A stretch of DNA of 64,000 bases from Eopsaltria australis (taxonomy: Eukaryota; Chordata; Aves; Passeriformes; Petroicidae). How positions within the stretch are numbered: position 1 is the first letter of the stretch; every line of letters starts with the position of its first letter. Below are positions 1 through 11,216 of the stretch, one piece after another. The stretch spans positions 1,363,842-1,427,841 of the forward strand of contig JAVTVJ010000553.1 in NCBI GenBank assembly GCA_034509425.1, read 5' to 3'. Made by a program: the position numbers and the translations under genes. The notes beneath the pieces were generated by a model that ran no database searches, was not told where the DNA came from, and worked only from the letters and a program-made list of their open reading frames with translations.

Positions 1-115
1 GGGACTGTGCAGAGCCACAAGGTCCCCCCTGAGCCTCCTTTGCTCCAGGCTCAGCCCCTTCCCAGCTCCCTCAGGAATTCTCCATCCTCCTCCCAGCTCC
101 CTCAGCCTCTCCTGG
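1..115 (-). mobile_element. CR1 fragment at window edge
   Basis: Reverse orientation. It holds the CR1 segment whose sense strand reads GGACCTTGTGGCTCTGCAC, as in the fuller copies at 53.6 and 59.6 kb, and is cut by the window start. Confidence 0.75.
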
Positions 116-130
116 GGCTCCAGACCCTTC

Positions 131-1275
131 CCCATGGTGACTTCACTGTCACTGTGACTTGCCTGTGACCTCCAGAACATCGTTTGTCTGTCCCACAGCA
201 AAGGGACAAACACCGAGCACAGCCCTCACCATGACAACCAAGGACAGTGACCCTCCCTGCACTCTGAATCCAATTATTTTCCCCAATCCAGACCAATGAA
301 AGGAATCTAAGCCTGAATCAGAGTGGAATTTGGGATCAGGTGCATTTCAAGGCGTAGTGAAGGTGAAATCAGCAGGCACGTCCCCTGGCTCTCACACGGG
401 GCTGTAATTGTGGAATAAGCACCAAGTTTTCCATAAAATCTCCAAGGTCTCCTGGTGATGCAGCCCTGGCACAGCCACCACCCAAACTGCGGGCACCGCT
501 CCTCTCCTGCCATGGGACAAATCCAAGGAGAACCTTCTCCAGAGCTCTGGAAAAGCCTTGGGGTTGGATCTTGCTGGTTTTGACCAAGTCACTTTAGATC
601 CATGGTGTCCCTGACTCCTGGCTCTAACAGACGGACGGAGCAGAATCCTGGGAGTGAAACAGGAACCTGGGGATGTTCAGGCTGGATCTTGTCCCAATGG
701 TGGTGACTTCACTGCCTGTGACCTTTGGATCATTGTTTTTTGTCCCACAACAATGGGACAAACACTGAGCACAGCCCCCAGTGACAACCGAGGACAGTGA
801 CCCTCCCTGCACTCTGAATCCAATTATTTCCCCAATCCAGACCAACGAAAGGAATTTGAGTGTAAAACAGAGCGGAATTTGGGATCAGGTGCGTTTTGTG
901 GCACAGTGGAGGTGAAATCAGTGGGAACGTCCCCTGGCTCTCACGCAGGGTTGTAATTGTGGAATAAGCACCGAGTTTTCCGTATAATCTCCAAGGTCTC
1001 CTGGTGATGCAGCCCTGGCACAGCCACAGCCCAAACCGCAGGCACCACTCCTCTCCTGCCATGGGACAAGTGGGACAACCAAGGACAGTGACCCTCCCTG
1101 CACTCTGAATCCAATTATTTCCCCTGATCCAGACAATGAAAGGAATCTGAGCCTGAAACAGAGCGGAATTTGGGATCAGGTGCGTTTTGAGGTGCAGTGG
1201 AGGTGAAATCAGCGGGAACGTCCCCTGGCTCTCACGCAGGGCTGTAATTGTGGAATAAGCACCGAGTTTGCTGCA
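131..1275. repeat. Triplicated block, three direct copies
   Basis: Copies lie at about 131-520, 692-1066 and 1069-1275. The anchor GGACAGTGACCCTCCC begins at 242, 792 and 1083. The third copy lacks the 5' part and runs into single-copy DNA at 1269. Copies differ by scattered substitutions and small indels. A CR1 fragment adjoins the first copy. Confidence 0.85.
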
Positions 1276-1425
1276 GAATCTGCCTTTTAATTCCTCTCCG
1301 CTTTACGAGGCACTCCACACACCTGCCTAATAATCTGAACAATAATAGCTCGCGGCAACGAGATTTGCAGGTGAATTCCAGACATTAATTGCTCCTTTTT
1401 CATCTCCTTTCAGCCAAGATGTTTT
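1265..1425. promoter_or_regulatory. Candidate conserved non-coding element
   Basis: Single-copy, AT-rich DNA keeps four CpGs (including CTCGCGGC) and homeodomain-like words such as CCTAATAATC and ATTAATTG. It contrasts with the CCTGG/GGAAT-rich DNA around it. Conservation is inferred, not shown. Confidence 0.3.
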
Positions 1426-1739
1426 TCTATTCCTGTTCCAGATGAGTCAGGCTTTTCCTTCTCCTTTTTAACGTCTCTTTTTCATCTGTGCAAGCCAGGC
1501 TTGAAAGGGGAACCTCTTTCAGTTCAGCTTGGGTGAAAACAAGCTCCATTTGGAGAATCCTTGGCTTTATTTTCCCGCTTTTCCAAAGGGGATGAGCAGG
1601 AAGGAGCAGCCCATGATTGACATTCTCAGTGTCAGCGTGAAGGGAATTTTTGATTTTTGCAAGCACCATTCTTCCTGGAGAAACTGGGGAAGGAATTGGT
1701 GGTGGATGTGATGGAGAGCCAGGGATACGGAATCTCATG

Positions 1740-2035
1740 GAACTGCTCCCGTAAGGAATTGCCCAATCAATTAAAATATCGAATATTCGGGCAATCTCTT
1801 TGACATTCCATCCGAATTCCTGCATTTTGAGGGTAATTCATTAACAATCCATCAATTATTTATATCATTCCATTATTATTCATAAAACAGAAAATAGAAA
1901 GAGTTTTTCCCTCCCCAAGTGCACAAGTGGGAGTAGAAAGACAGAAAAAATCTTCTCCCATACAATAATTACTTGAGGGTAATTATGACATTTTAAAGAT
2001 CACATTTCAGACGGGTCAGCTCGCCATTCCACAAG
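1740..2035. promoter_or_regulatory. AT-rich single-copy segment with a hairpin and palindrome
   Basis: ATTGCCC at 1758-1764 and GGGCAAT at 1789-1795 form perfect 7-bp arms, with the 10-bp palindrome CGAATATTCG at 1780-1789 inside the loop side. Many ATTA words follow. It may be an ancient conserved element; there is no sign of coding. Confidence 0.3.
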
Positions 2036-2544
2036 AGATGGTTTGGATTATTTTCACTCAGAACTGGGAGTTTCCACGCAGTTGCTGGGATGAAAAGGGT
2101 TTAATTTAGGATTTGAGCCAGATTTCAGAGGAGAAGGGCTTGAATTTTGCAGTCCTGATTTAATTATTCAGCTTTGCTGTTACTTCAGAATATCTTGGAT
2201 TCTTCCCAAATTTTACAGCCATCAGTGAGGTCAGAGAGGCATCACTTTGAGGTGGAATGTGGGACAGAGGTGCTCAACATCCTTGTCCAAAGCAGCAGGA
2301 ATTTGGGATAGAATCCAGGGAAGGTGAAGTCTGGAGCCACAGCTGGGCCAAGAATTCCTGCAGGAAACCCACAGAGGGCTGAGTATCCCAGTGATCATCG
2401 ATGCCCATGAGCTTGGAGCATCACTTGGGGTGGATTTCCCAAAACTCCTTTGTCATGGAACAAAGAGATTTATGGATACGAGGAGCTTAACTCATCCCAT
2501 TCCCATCACGTGGGATTCACCCACAAACCAAACTCTATCTCCGG

Positions 2545-2660
2545 TTACTCCAAGTTCCATCCAGCCTGGCCTTGGACACTTCCAGGGATCCAGGGGCAGC
2601 CACAGCTTCTCTGGGCCTCCCCACCCTCCCAGCCAGGAATTCCTTCCTAAAATATTCCCA
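2545..2660 (-). mobile_element. CR1 fragment
   Basis: It carries CCAGCCTGGCCTTGGACACTT, CAGGGATCCAGGGGCAGCCA and CCAGGAATTCCTTCC in antisense CR1 order and lacks the extreme 3' end. Confidence 0.75.
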
Positions 2661-3599
2661 CCAGAAAATAAAACCCCTCACCAGAAGCTGGGTAAAGCCC
2701 CAGATTTCCCTGGAAGTACAGGAACCTCAAGGATACTGAGAATGAGCAGAGAATTCCCGGCAGGGAATGTCTGGAAAGGCCAAATTTATACTCAGAAAGG
2801 ATAAATGGGAAACAATAGTGGCCAACAGGTGATGTGGGAGTGCACATAAAAAGAGATAAATAGGATGAAAATTAGAGATAATTGAGAAAACCCAAATGTT
2901 GGATGAATTTCCCTTTGTTTTCCGTAAGGAGAAGGAATCCAGGAGTGGGAACCCTCCATCCTTCCGGAGTCAAAGGGATGCAGCCAAAACTGCACGGCAG
3001 GAGAAGCAAGAAAACCTCCAAGTGCTGCATGTGGAGAAGCTGCATTTTTAATTTTGCTGCATTTTTTACTCCTCTTGGTACCCAAAACCCCACCAGAAAA
3101 CACCACTCTCAAGATCTTGAGAGTCAGATCTTGGTGGGATTAAAATATCCGAAAGAAAGAAAGAAAACCACCAAGAAGGGCCTGGGAAGCTCCAAAATTG
3201 CTTGGAGAACTCGATATTCTGCTCAGCCTCCGAATTCTTTCCAAAGGAAAGAGTAATTAGGGCTGTGGAAGCAAAGGATAATTTCCATCCTGGTTTTATC
3301 TCGGATAAATTACAGCACCTTTTTATCTTCCAGATAAGGAAACAGGTTCTGAGATAAGGGAAATGGAGCAGATCCAAGTTAGCTCATTTAAGGAGAGCTT
3401 TCGATTCTGTTCCCCACAGGGAATTATTCCTACAGGTGGAGATGCTGGGATTCATCCCTGAATTGCAGCTGCTCTGGAATGTCCGTGTGCGCTGAGCAGC
3501 GATTTCCTGGGATTTTGGATTGACTTCGGAATTAACCAGAGAAAGAACTCCAGAGTGGAAATTTGGGATAGAACAGGCGCTTGTCCCAAGGAGTCTGAC

Positions 3600-3720
3600 T
3601 CCAGAGAATCCCAGATTTGTTTGGGTCGGAAGGGACTTTAATCCCATCTTGTTCCAAGGGCAGGGACACCTTCCACTATCCCAGGTTGTTCCCAGCTTCA
3701 TCCAACCTCGGACTTTTCCA
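3600..3720 (-). mobile_element. CR1 3'-end fragment
   Basis: TTTGTTTGGGTCGGAAGGGAC, then GGGCAGGGACACCTTCCACT and CCAGGTTGTTCC, in antisense order, with noticeable divergence. Confidence 0.7.
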
Positions 3721-4279
3721 TCTGCCCTGGAACATGGCAATGCTGAATTAATCCTTGATGGATTTACTGAATATTTCCCAAACCCCACATGAAGTAACTT
3801 CATCCTGATTTTGCCATCCGTGGTATTTGACCATATTTTAAATTCATGGAATCGGAGCTTAACTTTGGTTGGAAGGGATTTATGGAATTCCTTGGATTCA
3901 ATCTCCTTCTCAAAGCAGAGCAAAGTTAAATGAGGCAACCCCGAGTTCAGGCCAGTTTATTTCTGGAGATCTCCAAGGATAAAGATTCCTTCTTACAGTC
4001 AGAACAAATTCACACATTTCTCCTTCTAGGAACTTTTCCCGCTTCATCTGTTTGCACAATTTTCCCAAGGAGCCAGGACTTTATTCACACCCTCCAAACC
4101 TTTTTAATCTTAAAAGAAAAACCCCGAAACCGCTGGGAATGGGAAATCAGAGCTGGCTGCAGCAGGGTGGGGTTTGGGAGATAAAAAGGCAAAAAAAAAA
4201 AAAAGATAATTGTTCAACCTGATAATTATTTCCTTTGGAAAGAGTCAGAACTCCTTTTCATGGGAATTTCTGGAAGAAG

Positions 4280-4375
4280 GAGCCTCCCCACCCTCCCAGC
4301 CAGGAATTCCATCCCAATATCCCACCTATCCCTGTCCTCTGGCAGTGGGAAACCATTCCCTGTGTTCTGTCACTG
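4280..4375 (-). mobile_element. CR1 fragment
   Basis: CCCTCCCAGCCAGGAATTCC followed by CAATATCCCACC and CTCTGGCAGTGGGAAACC, antisense. It abuts a sense-oriented CR1 piece about 50 bp downstream. Confidence 0.75.
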
Positions 4376-4424
4376 TCCATATAAAAATCTCCTCTCCCTC
4401 CTTTCTGGAAGCCTTTTTAGACGT

Positions 4425-4705
4425 GGGGTCCAGGGAACAGGGACAGGAGGAGAGGGAACGGCCTCAGGCTGGGCCAGGGGAGGCTCAGGGTGGACAGCAG
4501 CAGGAATTTCCCCATGGAAAGGGTGCTCAGGCCTTGGCAGGGGCTGCCCAGGGAGCTTTGGAGTGCCCATGCCTGGAGGTGTCCCAGGAATTGCTGGAGG
4601 TGGCACTCAGAGCTCTGGGCTGGGGACAAGGTGGGGACTGGGCACAGCTGGGACTCCATGGGCTGGGAGGGCTTTTCCAACCTCAGGGATTCCATGATTC
4701 TCTAG
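4425..4705 (+). mobile_element. CR1 3'-end copy
   Basis: It runs from the CAGGGAACAGGGACAGGAGG segment through GAATTTCCCCATGGAAAGG and GGAGGTGTCCCAGGAATTGC to the 3' end CTTTTCCAACCTCAGGGATT. Confidence 0.85.
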
Positions 4706-5864
4706 GAACCAATTCCAGGGCCTCACCACCCTCACACCACCTCAGTTGGGAATATTCCAAATCCTAACTCATCTCCACAGCATCCACCCTGCTGGAATTT
4801 TATTCACACTTTCTCCAGACACCTCTAAGCTCCCTGTCCTTGGCCAGGAATCATCAGTGAAACTTTCATGATCAACAGCCCAGGGAAAATTCAATTTGTT
4901 CATCTCCAGCTTCCTGGGAAGTGTGAGACTGATCCCTCAGAGCCTTCCCAAGAGGTTCAATCCCACATAATCCATTAAAATTGGATTCAAATAAAAAAAA
5001 CCCCAAAAAACCTGGATTAAAATAAAGAGACTCCTTTTCACTCTTAATCACGGTGGGTTTTTCTGGAAGGGGAACTGATTCCTGCATGGATTTGGGGTTG
5101 GAAACCAGCAGGATCGGGTGGTGCTGGATCCCGTGGACCAAGAGAGTGCATTGCAAAGATATTCCATGCCTGTGGAAACATCTCCTGCTGATAAAATCCA
5201 TCCTGTGTTTTGTGTGGAGTGGCTGCAGTGAGGAGCTCCTGGAACAATTTAATTGTTTCCCCCTGCACGAGGAAGGAGAATGGAGAGGATCCAATGGGAT
5301 TTCAGTTTATTCAGGGAAATAAACTGGCTTTGATTCCGTTATTCCAAAGAATTCCCAAGGTTCATTTCCATAGTGCAGCAGGAGTGTTGTAGATTGATAT
5401 TTCCCTTTACCTTCATAAGAATTCCCTTTTTTCCTGATTTTCCTGCTGATAATGCACAAGACACTCGTTATTTTTGGAATGTCAGCCATCCCGGAGTTCT
5501 CCTTGTTCACTCCCTGCTTATCCAACAGCCAATCTTCGGGAAAAACACATTTTTAATGTGATTTTTTGATGATTTCCAGGATGAGAAATTCAAATTTAGT
5601 TGCCATCATTGCGGCCACCCAATGGATCGAGCAGCCCTGGTTAATTAATGTGATCCATCCCTTTCCCATCCTCTCCAGGGATTCGCTCTTCCCGTGCCAG
5701 GGAATGTTGTCCCAGCAGGGCACGGGATCATTTTGATGATTTCACACCACGGGGCTGAGTTTTGCAGCCAGAGCTGGGGGTGAACACAGAAAAACAGGAA
5801 CAGGAACATTCACGTCCTGCTGGGGAACATCAGCACCATGGTCAGGAGCCAAATCCTGAACAAT

Positions 5865-5950
5865 TCCATCCTCCCGTGGCAGGGTTTGGAATGAGAAGGG
5901 CTCGAAGGTCCCATCCAAGCCAAACCAGTCTGGGATTCTGGGGTTCTGTA
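5865..5950 (+). mobile_element. CR1 extreme 3' end
   Basis: CCCATCCAAGCCAAACCAGTCTGGGATTCTGG matches in sense order the CR1 tail that contains CCAACCCAAACCATTC; short and diverged. Confidence 0.55.
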
Positions 5951-6106
5951 ATTCAGCTCCAAACATGAAATTTTGGGTCGTGAAAGGGACTCTGAGGGCA
6001 TTGAGGCCTTTCAGGAGTTATAAAAATGATGGAGAGGGAATTTTCCATGGGAATGGAGTGATAGGAAAAGGGGAATGGTTTAAACTAAAAGAGAGTGGGT
6101 TAAACT

Positions 6107-6340
6107 GGGATATTGGGAATTAGGAATTCCTGTCTGGGAGGGTGGGGAGGGGCTGGTCTGGAATTCCCAGATTTGCTGTGGCTGCCCCTGGATCCCTGGC
6201 AGTGCCCAAGGCCAGGTTGGACATTGGGGCTGGGAGCAGCCTGGAACAGTGGAAGGTGTCCCTGCCATGGCAGGGGTGGCACTGGCTGGGATTTGAGGTC
6301 GCTTCCAACCCAAACCATTCCAGGATTCCATGGACCATGA
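6107..6340 (+). mobile_element. CR1 3'-end copy
   Basis: Starts at GATATTGGGAATTAGGAATTCC, passes through CCTGGATCCCTGGCAGTGCC and ends with TTCCAACCCAAACCATTCC. Confidence 0.85.
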
Positions 6341-6424
6341 ATGTCCCTTTTGGCCACCCCACACCCATCCCCACAGGAACTCTTGGATCTGCTGCTGGTT
6401 TACAGCTCTGGAATCAGCAAGAAC

Positions 6425-6800
6425 CACCCTTTCCATGGGGAAATTCCTGCTGCTGTCCACCCTGAGCCTCCCCTGGCCCAGCCTGAGGCCGTTCCCTCTC
6501 CTCCTGTCCCTGTTCCCTGGGAGCAGAGCCCGACCCCCCCTGAGCCCCCTCCTGTCAGGGACTGTGCAGAGCCACAAGGTCCCCCCTGAGCCTCCTTTGC
6601 TCCAGGCTCAGCCCCTTCCCAGCTCCCTCAGGAATTCCCCAGACCCCTCCCAGCTCCATTCCCTTCCCTGGACATTCTCCAGCCCCTCCAGGTCTTTCCC
6701 AAACCCCAGAACTGGACACGGCACTTGCAGAGTGGCCCCAGCAGTGCCAGCCCAGGGGACAACCCCTGTCCTGCTCCTGCTGCTTTGGGTGCCCAGGGAG
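6425..6800 (-). mobile_element. CR1 copy, antisense
   Basis: Begins near the 3' region with CCATGGGGAAATTCCTGCTG and extends 5' through the GGACTGTGCAGAGCCACAAGG segment to ACTGGACACGGCACTTGCAG, so more of the element is kept than in most copies here. Confidence 0.85.
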
Positions 6801-7539
6801 AGCTGCAGAAATCAAGGACTGGGAATTTCATTCCGGCCTCCAGCACTGGGAAGACTCCACGGAGATCCTAAGCTCGGTCCTGGCACTTTTATTCCCATAA
6901 GACAGCTGGGAAATACTGGAAAAGAAAATAATTCCAGCCATGAAGCACCCACAGACCATTCCCTGGCATTATCCTGCTATGTTTTGACCCAGAAAAAAAG
7001 GGAAAACCCCCAGGGAAAGCTGGTTTAAAGCACAGCCTAACATTAAACTTGGCCTTAGACCTGTGTGGATCCCACCAGCAGCACAAATTGTTTCACCCAT
7101 GTAAATATTTGGACAGCAGGAGGATTCCTCTTAATTCCCAGCAATCCTGGGGAGCAGAGCTGGGCTGGAATGAGGTTTTTGATGTAATTTATAATTATTC
7201 TGAGATTGGAACTGCACCACTGAAGAAATGGCTCCAATTTCCAGGACAAATTCCAGTTCATCAGAAGAGTGGGAAAAACACAAAGCAGGTGCTGCTGGAA
7301 CCTTCAAATGGGCCTTGGAATTCAAAATTCTGGGAAAAACCTCTCTGGGATGGACTGAAATCCAGGGCTGGGAATAAATTTGTGCTGGCCTAAAGGAGAG
7401 GATTTCATGTTTGGGCTCTTGAGTTTTCCTTTGCTGGTTTGAAGGGGAAAAATCTGTGAGGAAAGGAAAAATTTAAAAATTCCATGAAAATTCCATTGCA
7501 CATCATTGAACTCTGGAACGATTTGGAGTGGGAGGGATC

Positions 7540-8482
7540 TCCTTGTCTGGAGAAATTCCTGGATTTGGGATCACACCTGAACATCCTCAAGCAAATCTCA
7601 GCAGGAGCTGCAATATTTCAAATTTTAGGAACAAATACTTTAAAGAAAACACCTCAGATGGAAATAATCTGTGCTCTTACCCCACAGTTTTGTTCATCTG
7701 CTTAAATTCAGTCTGGGAATTACTTCCCCCAATTCCAAGTGATTTTTCGCGGAGGTTTCCTCCTCATTTTTCCCCTCTGCAGTGCCAAAGGCCGAACTTC
7801 CAAGGAATGCTCTCCCAGAGAGTGATTTGGGACATGCAGGCAAATCAGCTCTAAATTAGTGAATTATTTTAATTTTTCCTTTCTCCTCCCTGTCTGGAGA
7901 GATTCCTGGGTTTGGGATCACACCTGAACATCCTCAAGCAAATCTCAGCAGGAGCTGAAATATTTAAACATTTAGGAACAAATACATTTTAAAACCCCCC
8001 TCAGATGGAAATGATTTGCACAGAGATTCGTGCACCTGCTTAAATTCAGACTGGGAATTATTTTCCCCGAATTCCAAGTGATGTTTTTGGTGAGGTTTCC
8101 TCCTGGTTTTTCGCAAAGGCTGAACTTCCAAGGAATGCTCTCATGGAGAGTGATTTGGGACGTGCAGGAAAATCAGCTCTGACTCAGTGAATTATTTAAA
8201 TTTCTCCTTTCTCCTCCCTGTCTGGAGAGATTCCTGGATTTGGGATCACACCTGAACATCCTCAAGCAAATCTCAGCAGGAGCTGCAATACTGAAACTCT
8301 TAAGAACAAATACTTTAAAAAAACCCCTCAGATGGAAATAATTTGTGCTCTTACCCCAAAGAGATTTGTGCACCTGCTCAAATCCAGACTGGGAATTATT
8401 TCCCCTGGTTCCAGGAGATTTTTTAGTGAAGTTTCCTCCTGGTTTTTCCCAAAGGCTGAACTTCCAAGGAATTCTGTCAGTG
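7540..8482. repeat. Tandem array of three ~330-350 bp units
   Basis: TTTGGGATCACACCTGAACATCCTCAAGC recurs in each unit (starts near 7563, 7911 and 8239). Units carry GAACAAATAC, CTCAGATGGAAAT and CTTCCAAGGAAT in the same order, with indels between copies. The unit is not CR1 and I do not recognise it. Confidence 0.85.
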
Positions 8483-8916
8483 CTGTGCTAACAACATCCC
8501 AACCTCCCTCCTCAGGGTTGTTCCAGTTAATAATTCCAGCCTTCAGCATCCAAGAACATCTGGCTGTGCTGGGAGGATCTTGGAATTAGCCATGGGAAGG
8601 CTGGAATTAGGGAGAGAAAGGCCCAGCCCTTTGTTTGTTATTGATGTTCAACCCTCAGAGCAGTCAAAAAGGGAACATTGCATTTTCCCCACCATTTCCA
8701 AGTGAAGAATTCCTGCTTTTCCACCAAAACCTCCCCTGGATGAGGCTTTCCAGGTGAGGAAAACAGAGAGGTCAAAAAGGTTTTTGGAGTGGTTGGATGG
8801 AGGAATGAGAAAGGAAAATGGGGGGGGAAATCCTTGGGAAGGGATCAGAACTCCGGGTTGGGATGGGCATGGCCCAGATGTGGCCCAGATGTTGCTTGGA
8901 TGGGCACAGGTGTGGC

Positions 8917-8980
8917 AGGGAAAAGGGGGAAAAAGGGGGGAAAAGGAGGGAAAACGGGGGAAAATGGGGAAAAGGACGGG
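8917..8980 (+). repeat. Polypurine tract with repeated G-runs
   Basis: Alternating runs of 3-6 G and 3-5 A give an almost pure purine + strand. It could form a triplex or a G-quadruplex. Confidence 0.7.
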
Positions 8981-10214
8981 CTGAAGGTAGAGAGAAGCCA
9001 AAGGTTGAAGGTGATGAGCTGAAGATCACACTGGGGTGCAACCTCTGGAGATGTCCCCAAATCCTCTTTGAAATGAAAAACCATGGAAAAAGGAGCACCA
9101 GATGGAGCTGGAGAAGCAACCTGGGAGTCCTTTTGGATAGGAGAAAGAGCAGTGGAGGGGATGGGATGCAGCCAGAGGCAGGGAGAGGGTCTGGAATGTC
9201 TCCCCTGAGAGGGACATGGGGCTTGAGCACAACCACGGGGCCACCTCAGCGTCACCCCCAGCTGGGGACAGGCTCTGGGCACTGCTGGGTGCCAGCCCGA
9301 GCTCTGGGGACACAGAAATGACACAGAGAGGAAAGGGCTGCACCCATCCCTGCTCCCGCTTCCAGGCTGGGAATAGGGAACAGCCCTGGTTGGGAACAAA
9401 TTCAGCTCCTTGCTGGAATTCCAGTGATGGATGGGAGGTCCTTTGGGGCAGGAATCACCGTGCTGGATCATCCCATGGAGGTGATGGAAGAGCTCAGCCC
9501 CTGTCAGGAGAGCACTGGAAGAGGCCCAGCCTCATTAGCAGCGTCCTGTGGGGTCACAGAAACCCTGACAGTGCAATTGTCCCTGCCAGAGCACTGTCAC
9601 CGTCCTGGCCTGGAGCACAAACCCCGAACTGATGCAGGCAGAGGGAGCTGAATTCATGCCCAAGGTGCCCACGGATTTGGGGCAATCCTTGCAGGAATCA
9701 AGGAAAAAGGGGAGAGGACAGGGGCAGCCTTTTCCCAAAAAAATCCTGGATTTGTTCTGAGAAATTGGAGGGAAGAGACTTCGACCGGCACAAACCCCAA
9801 AATGTTGGGGACATCGGGCAGCCTGAGAAGGTGCTGGGAGCCACTGAGGGCTCTCAGGTGCTTGGGATCACTGAAAGGGGAATGAACCGATAAAAACCCA
9901 GCTGGATGAGACACCCACAGAGCAGCTTGTTTGTCCCCTCCCTGTGTCCCCTCTGTCACTCTGGGCTGGTGACTGTCCTTAGCCCCGTGCCCTGGGTCAC
10001 TCAGCCTGGAGCAAGTGCGGGGTTTTTACCCAGTGGAGGCTGGGGAACAGCGGGGTCTGAGCCCGGGCGTGCCCCAGAACCGGGCACAGAGGGAGTGGGG
10101 TTGGAACGGGGGACACCGGGGGACAGCGGGCTCAGAGACGCGGAGCCCGGGACGGGCGGAAGATGCGCGGGACGGACCCCTCGGGCCGGGAGCGCGGCGC
10201 GAGTTCAGGGCGCC

Positions 10215-10650
10215 CCTCACCGTCCGCACCGCTCCGCGCAACACCGCGCATCCCGGGACCGAGCCATCCCGGGACCGAGCCGCGAATCCCGGGACCGAGC
10301 CGCGCACCCCGGGACAGAGCGGGACCGAGCCGCGCATCCCGGGACAAAGAGGAACCGCAGCAGCCACTCGGCGCATCCCAGGACAGAGCGGGACACCCCG
10401 CGCAACCCGGCTCCGTGTGAGCCGCACCGCGCCGCGCATCCCGGCTTGGCAGCGCAGCTCACAGCGCTCCGCGCATCCCGGGAGAGAGCGAGCCAGATCC
10501 CTCACCCCGGCTTGGCAGCGCGGCTCACACCGCTCCGCGAATCCCGGGACAGAGTGGGCCAGACCCCCCATCCCGGCTCGGTGCGGGTCAGAGCGCTCCG
10601 CGCATCCCGGAGCGGTGCGGCTCCCACCGCGCAACCCGCCTTGGCAGCGC
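10215..10650. repeat. GC-rich promoter minisatellite built on GCGCATCCCGGGAC
   Basis: The motif CGCATCCCGGGAC and close variants recur about ten times, at first every 20-30 bp and then as longer units that add GGCTTGGCAGCGC and GCTCACAGCGCTCCGC. The later units have a period of about 75-80 bp. The array lies directly upstream of the core promoter. Confidence 0.75.
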
Positions 10651-10696
10651 CCGCGGCCATGCGCGCCCGGCGGCGGTGGCGGAGCCGCGGGGCCAC

Positions 10697-10738
10697 GGGG
10701 GGCGGCGGCGGCGGCGGAGGAGGAGGAGGAGGCGGAGG
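10697..10738. repeat. GGC/GGA trinucleotide repeat
   Basis: An uninterrupted GGC run changes into GGA and back to GGC. It can form G-rich structure on the + strand and can vary in length between individuals. Confidence 0.7.
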
Positions 10739-10746
10739 AAGGCGCG

Positions 10747-10764
10747 CAGCAGCAGCAGCAGCAG
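10747..10764. repeat. (CAG)6 microsatellite
   Basis: Six CAG triplets lie 12 bp upstream of the CRE-like site. They are outside the supported coding exon. Confidence 0.7.
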
Positions 10765-10769
10765 CCACG

Positions 10770-10830
10770 CAGCTTTGACGTCGCCGGGCTGCGGCTGCCG
10801 GCCCCGCACGTATAGCACAACGTGACGGCC
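10770..10830 (+). promoter_or_regulatory. Probable core promoter with CRE-like sites and a TATA-like motif
   Basis: TGACGTCG at 10776-10783 is one base from the palindromic CRE TGACGTCA. TATAGCA lies at 10811-10817 and a second half-site TGACG at 10823-10827. The cluster sits downstream of the GC minisatellite and about 700 bp before the start codon. The transcription start cannot be fixed from sequence; somewhere between 10.83 and 11.05 kb is plausible. Confidence 0.45.
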
Positions 10831-11045
10831 CCGCCGCCGCCACTCGCGCCCGCTCCCCCGCGCTCGCACAGCAGCGCACCCGCACCCAGCGCGGCCGCGG
10901 AGCCCCGCGCCGCCCCCGCCATGGGCCCGGCCGCCGCCGCCCCGCAGCCGCGCTGAGAAGAGGGGGCCGCTCCCGGAGCGCCACAGCCGGAGCCTCCCCG
11001 CGGCCCCGTGCCCGCCCCCGCCCGCGCCGCCCCCGCCTCCCCCCT

Positions 11046-11070
11046 CGCTCCGCTCCGCTCCGCTCCGCTC
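11046..11070. repeat. (CGCTC)5 pentanucleotide repeat
   Basis: Five consecutive CGCTC units in the putative 5' leader, shortly before uORF 1. Confidence 0.75.
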
Positions 11071-11097
11071 CGCGCCGCGCGGGGGGCCCCGCGCACC

Positions 11098-11130
11098 ATG
11101 CGGGGGCCGCGGCGCCGCGCCGGCATCTGA
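11098..11130 (+). other. uORF 1, ten codons
   Basis: The ATG at 11098 lies in an ACCATGC context (A at -3 is absent but CC precedes it). The frame encodes a short Arg/Gly-rich peptide and stops with TGA at 11128-11130. Its stop overlaps the next ATG as TGATG. It counts only if transcription starts upstream of 11098. Confidence 0.45.
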
Positions 11131-11216
11131 TGGCCGCGGGGCGCAGGCGGCTGCGGCGGCCCCGCGCGGCGCTCGGCGGCCCCGGGAGGCGGCGGCGGCG
11201 GCGGCCGGAGCCCTGA
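11130..11216 (+). other. uORF 2, 28 codons, arginine-rich
   Basis: The ATG at 11130 shares its A with the stop of uORF 1. The frame runs to TGA at 11214-11216 and is rich in Arg and Gly because it crosses a CGG repeat. A TGATG overlap permits termination-reinitiation. Peptide function is not claimed. Confidence 0.4.

Larger units (their letters stand above)
1..10029. other. Upstream intergenic region
   Basis: No coding exon, tRNA or other RNA gene could be supported in this span on either strand. It contains a triplicated block at the left edge, CR1 fragments, a second triplicated block at 7.5-8.5 kb and a polypurine tract near 8.95 kb. Open frames here are short and follow repeats. The stretches 2661-3599, 4706-5864, 6801-7539 and 8483-8915 hold nothing I can name. 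Confidence 0.6.

Noticed and set aside
6330..7028. 232-codon + frame
   Set aside because: Most of it is antisense CR1 sequence, and the same peptide recurs at other CR1 copies (4.4, 22.1, 42.8, 53.8 and 59.7 kb).
8995..9290. Possible diverged repeat or processed pseudogene
   Set aside because: Some CR1-like words occur, but no consistent order or frame could be established.
9906..10815. Overlapping + strand frames of 266-290 codons upstream of exon 1
   Set aside because: They follow the promoter minisatellite and trinucleotide repeats and show no recognisable domain.
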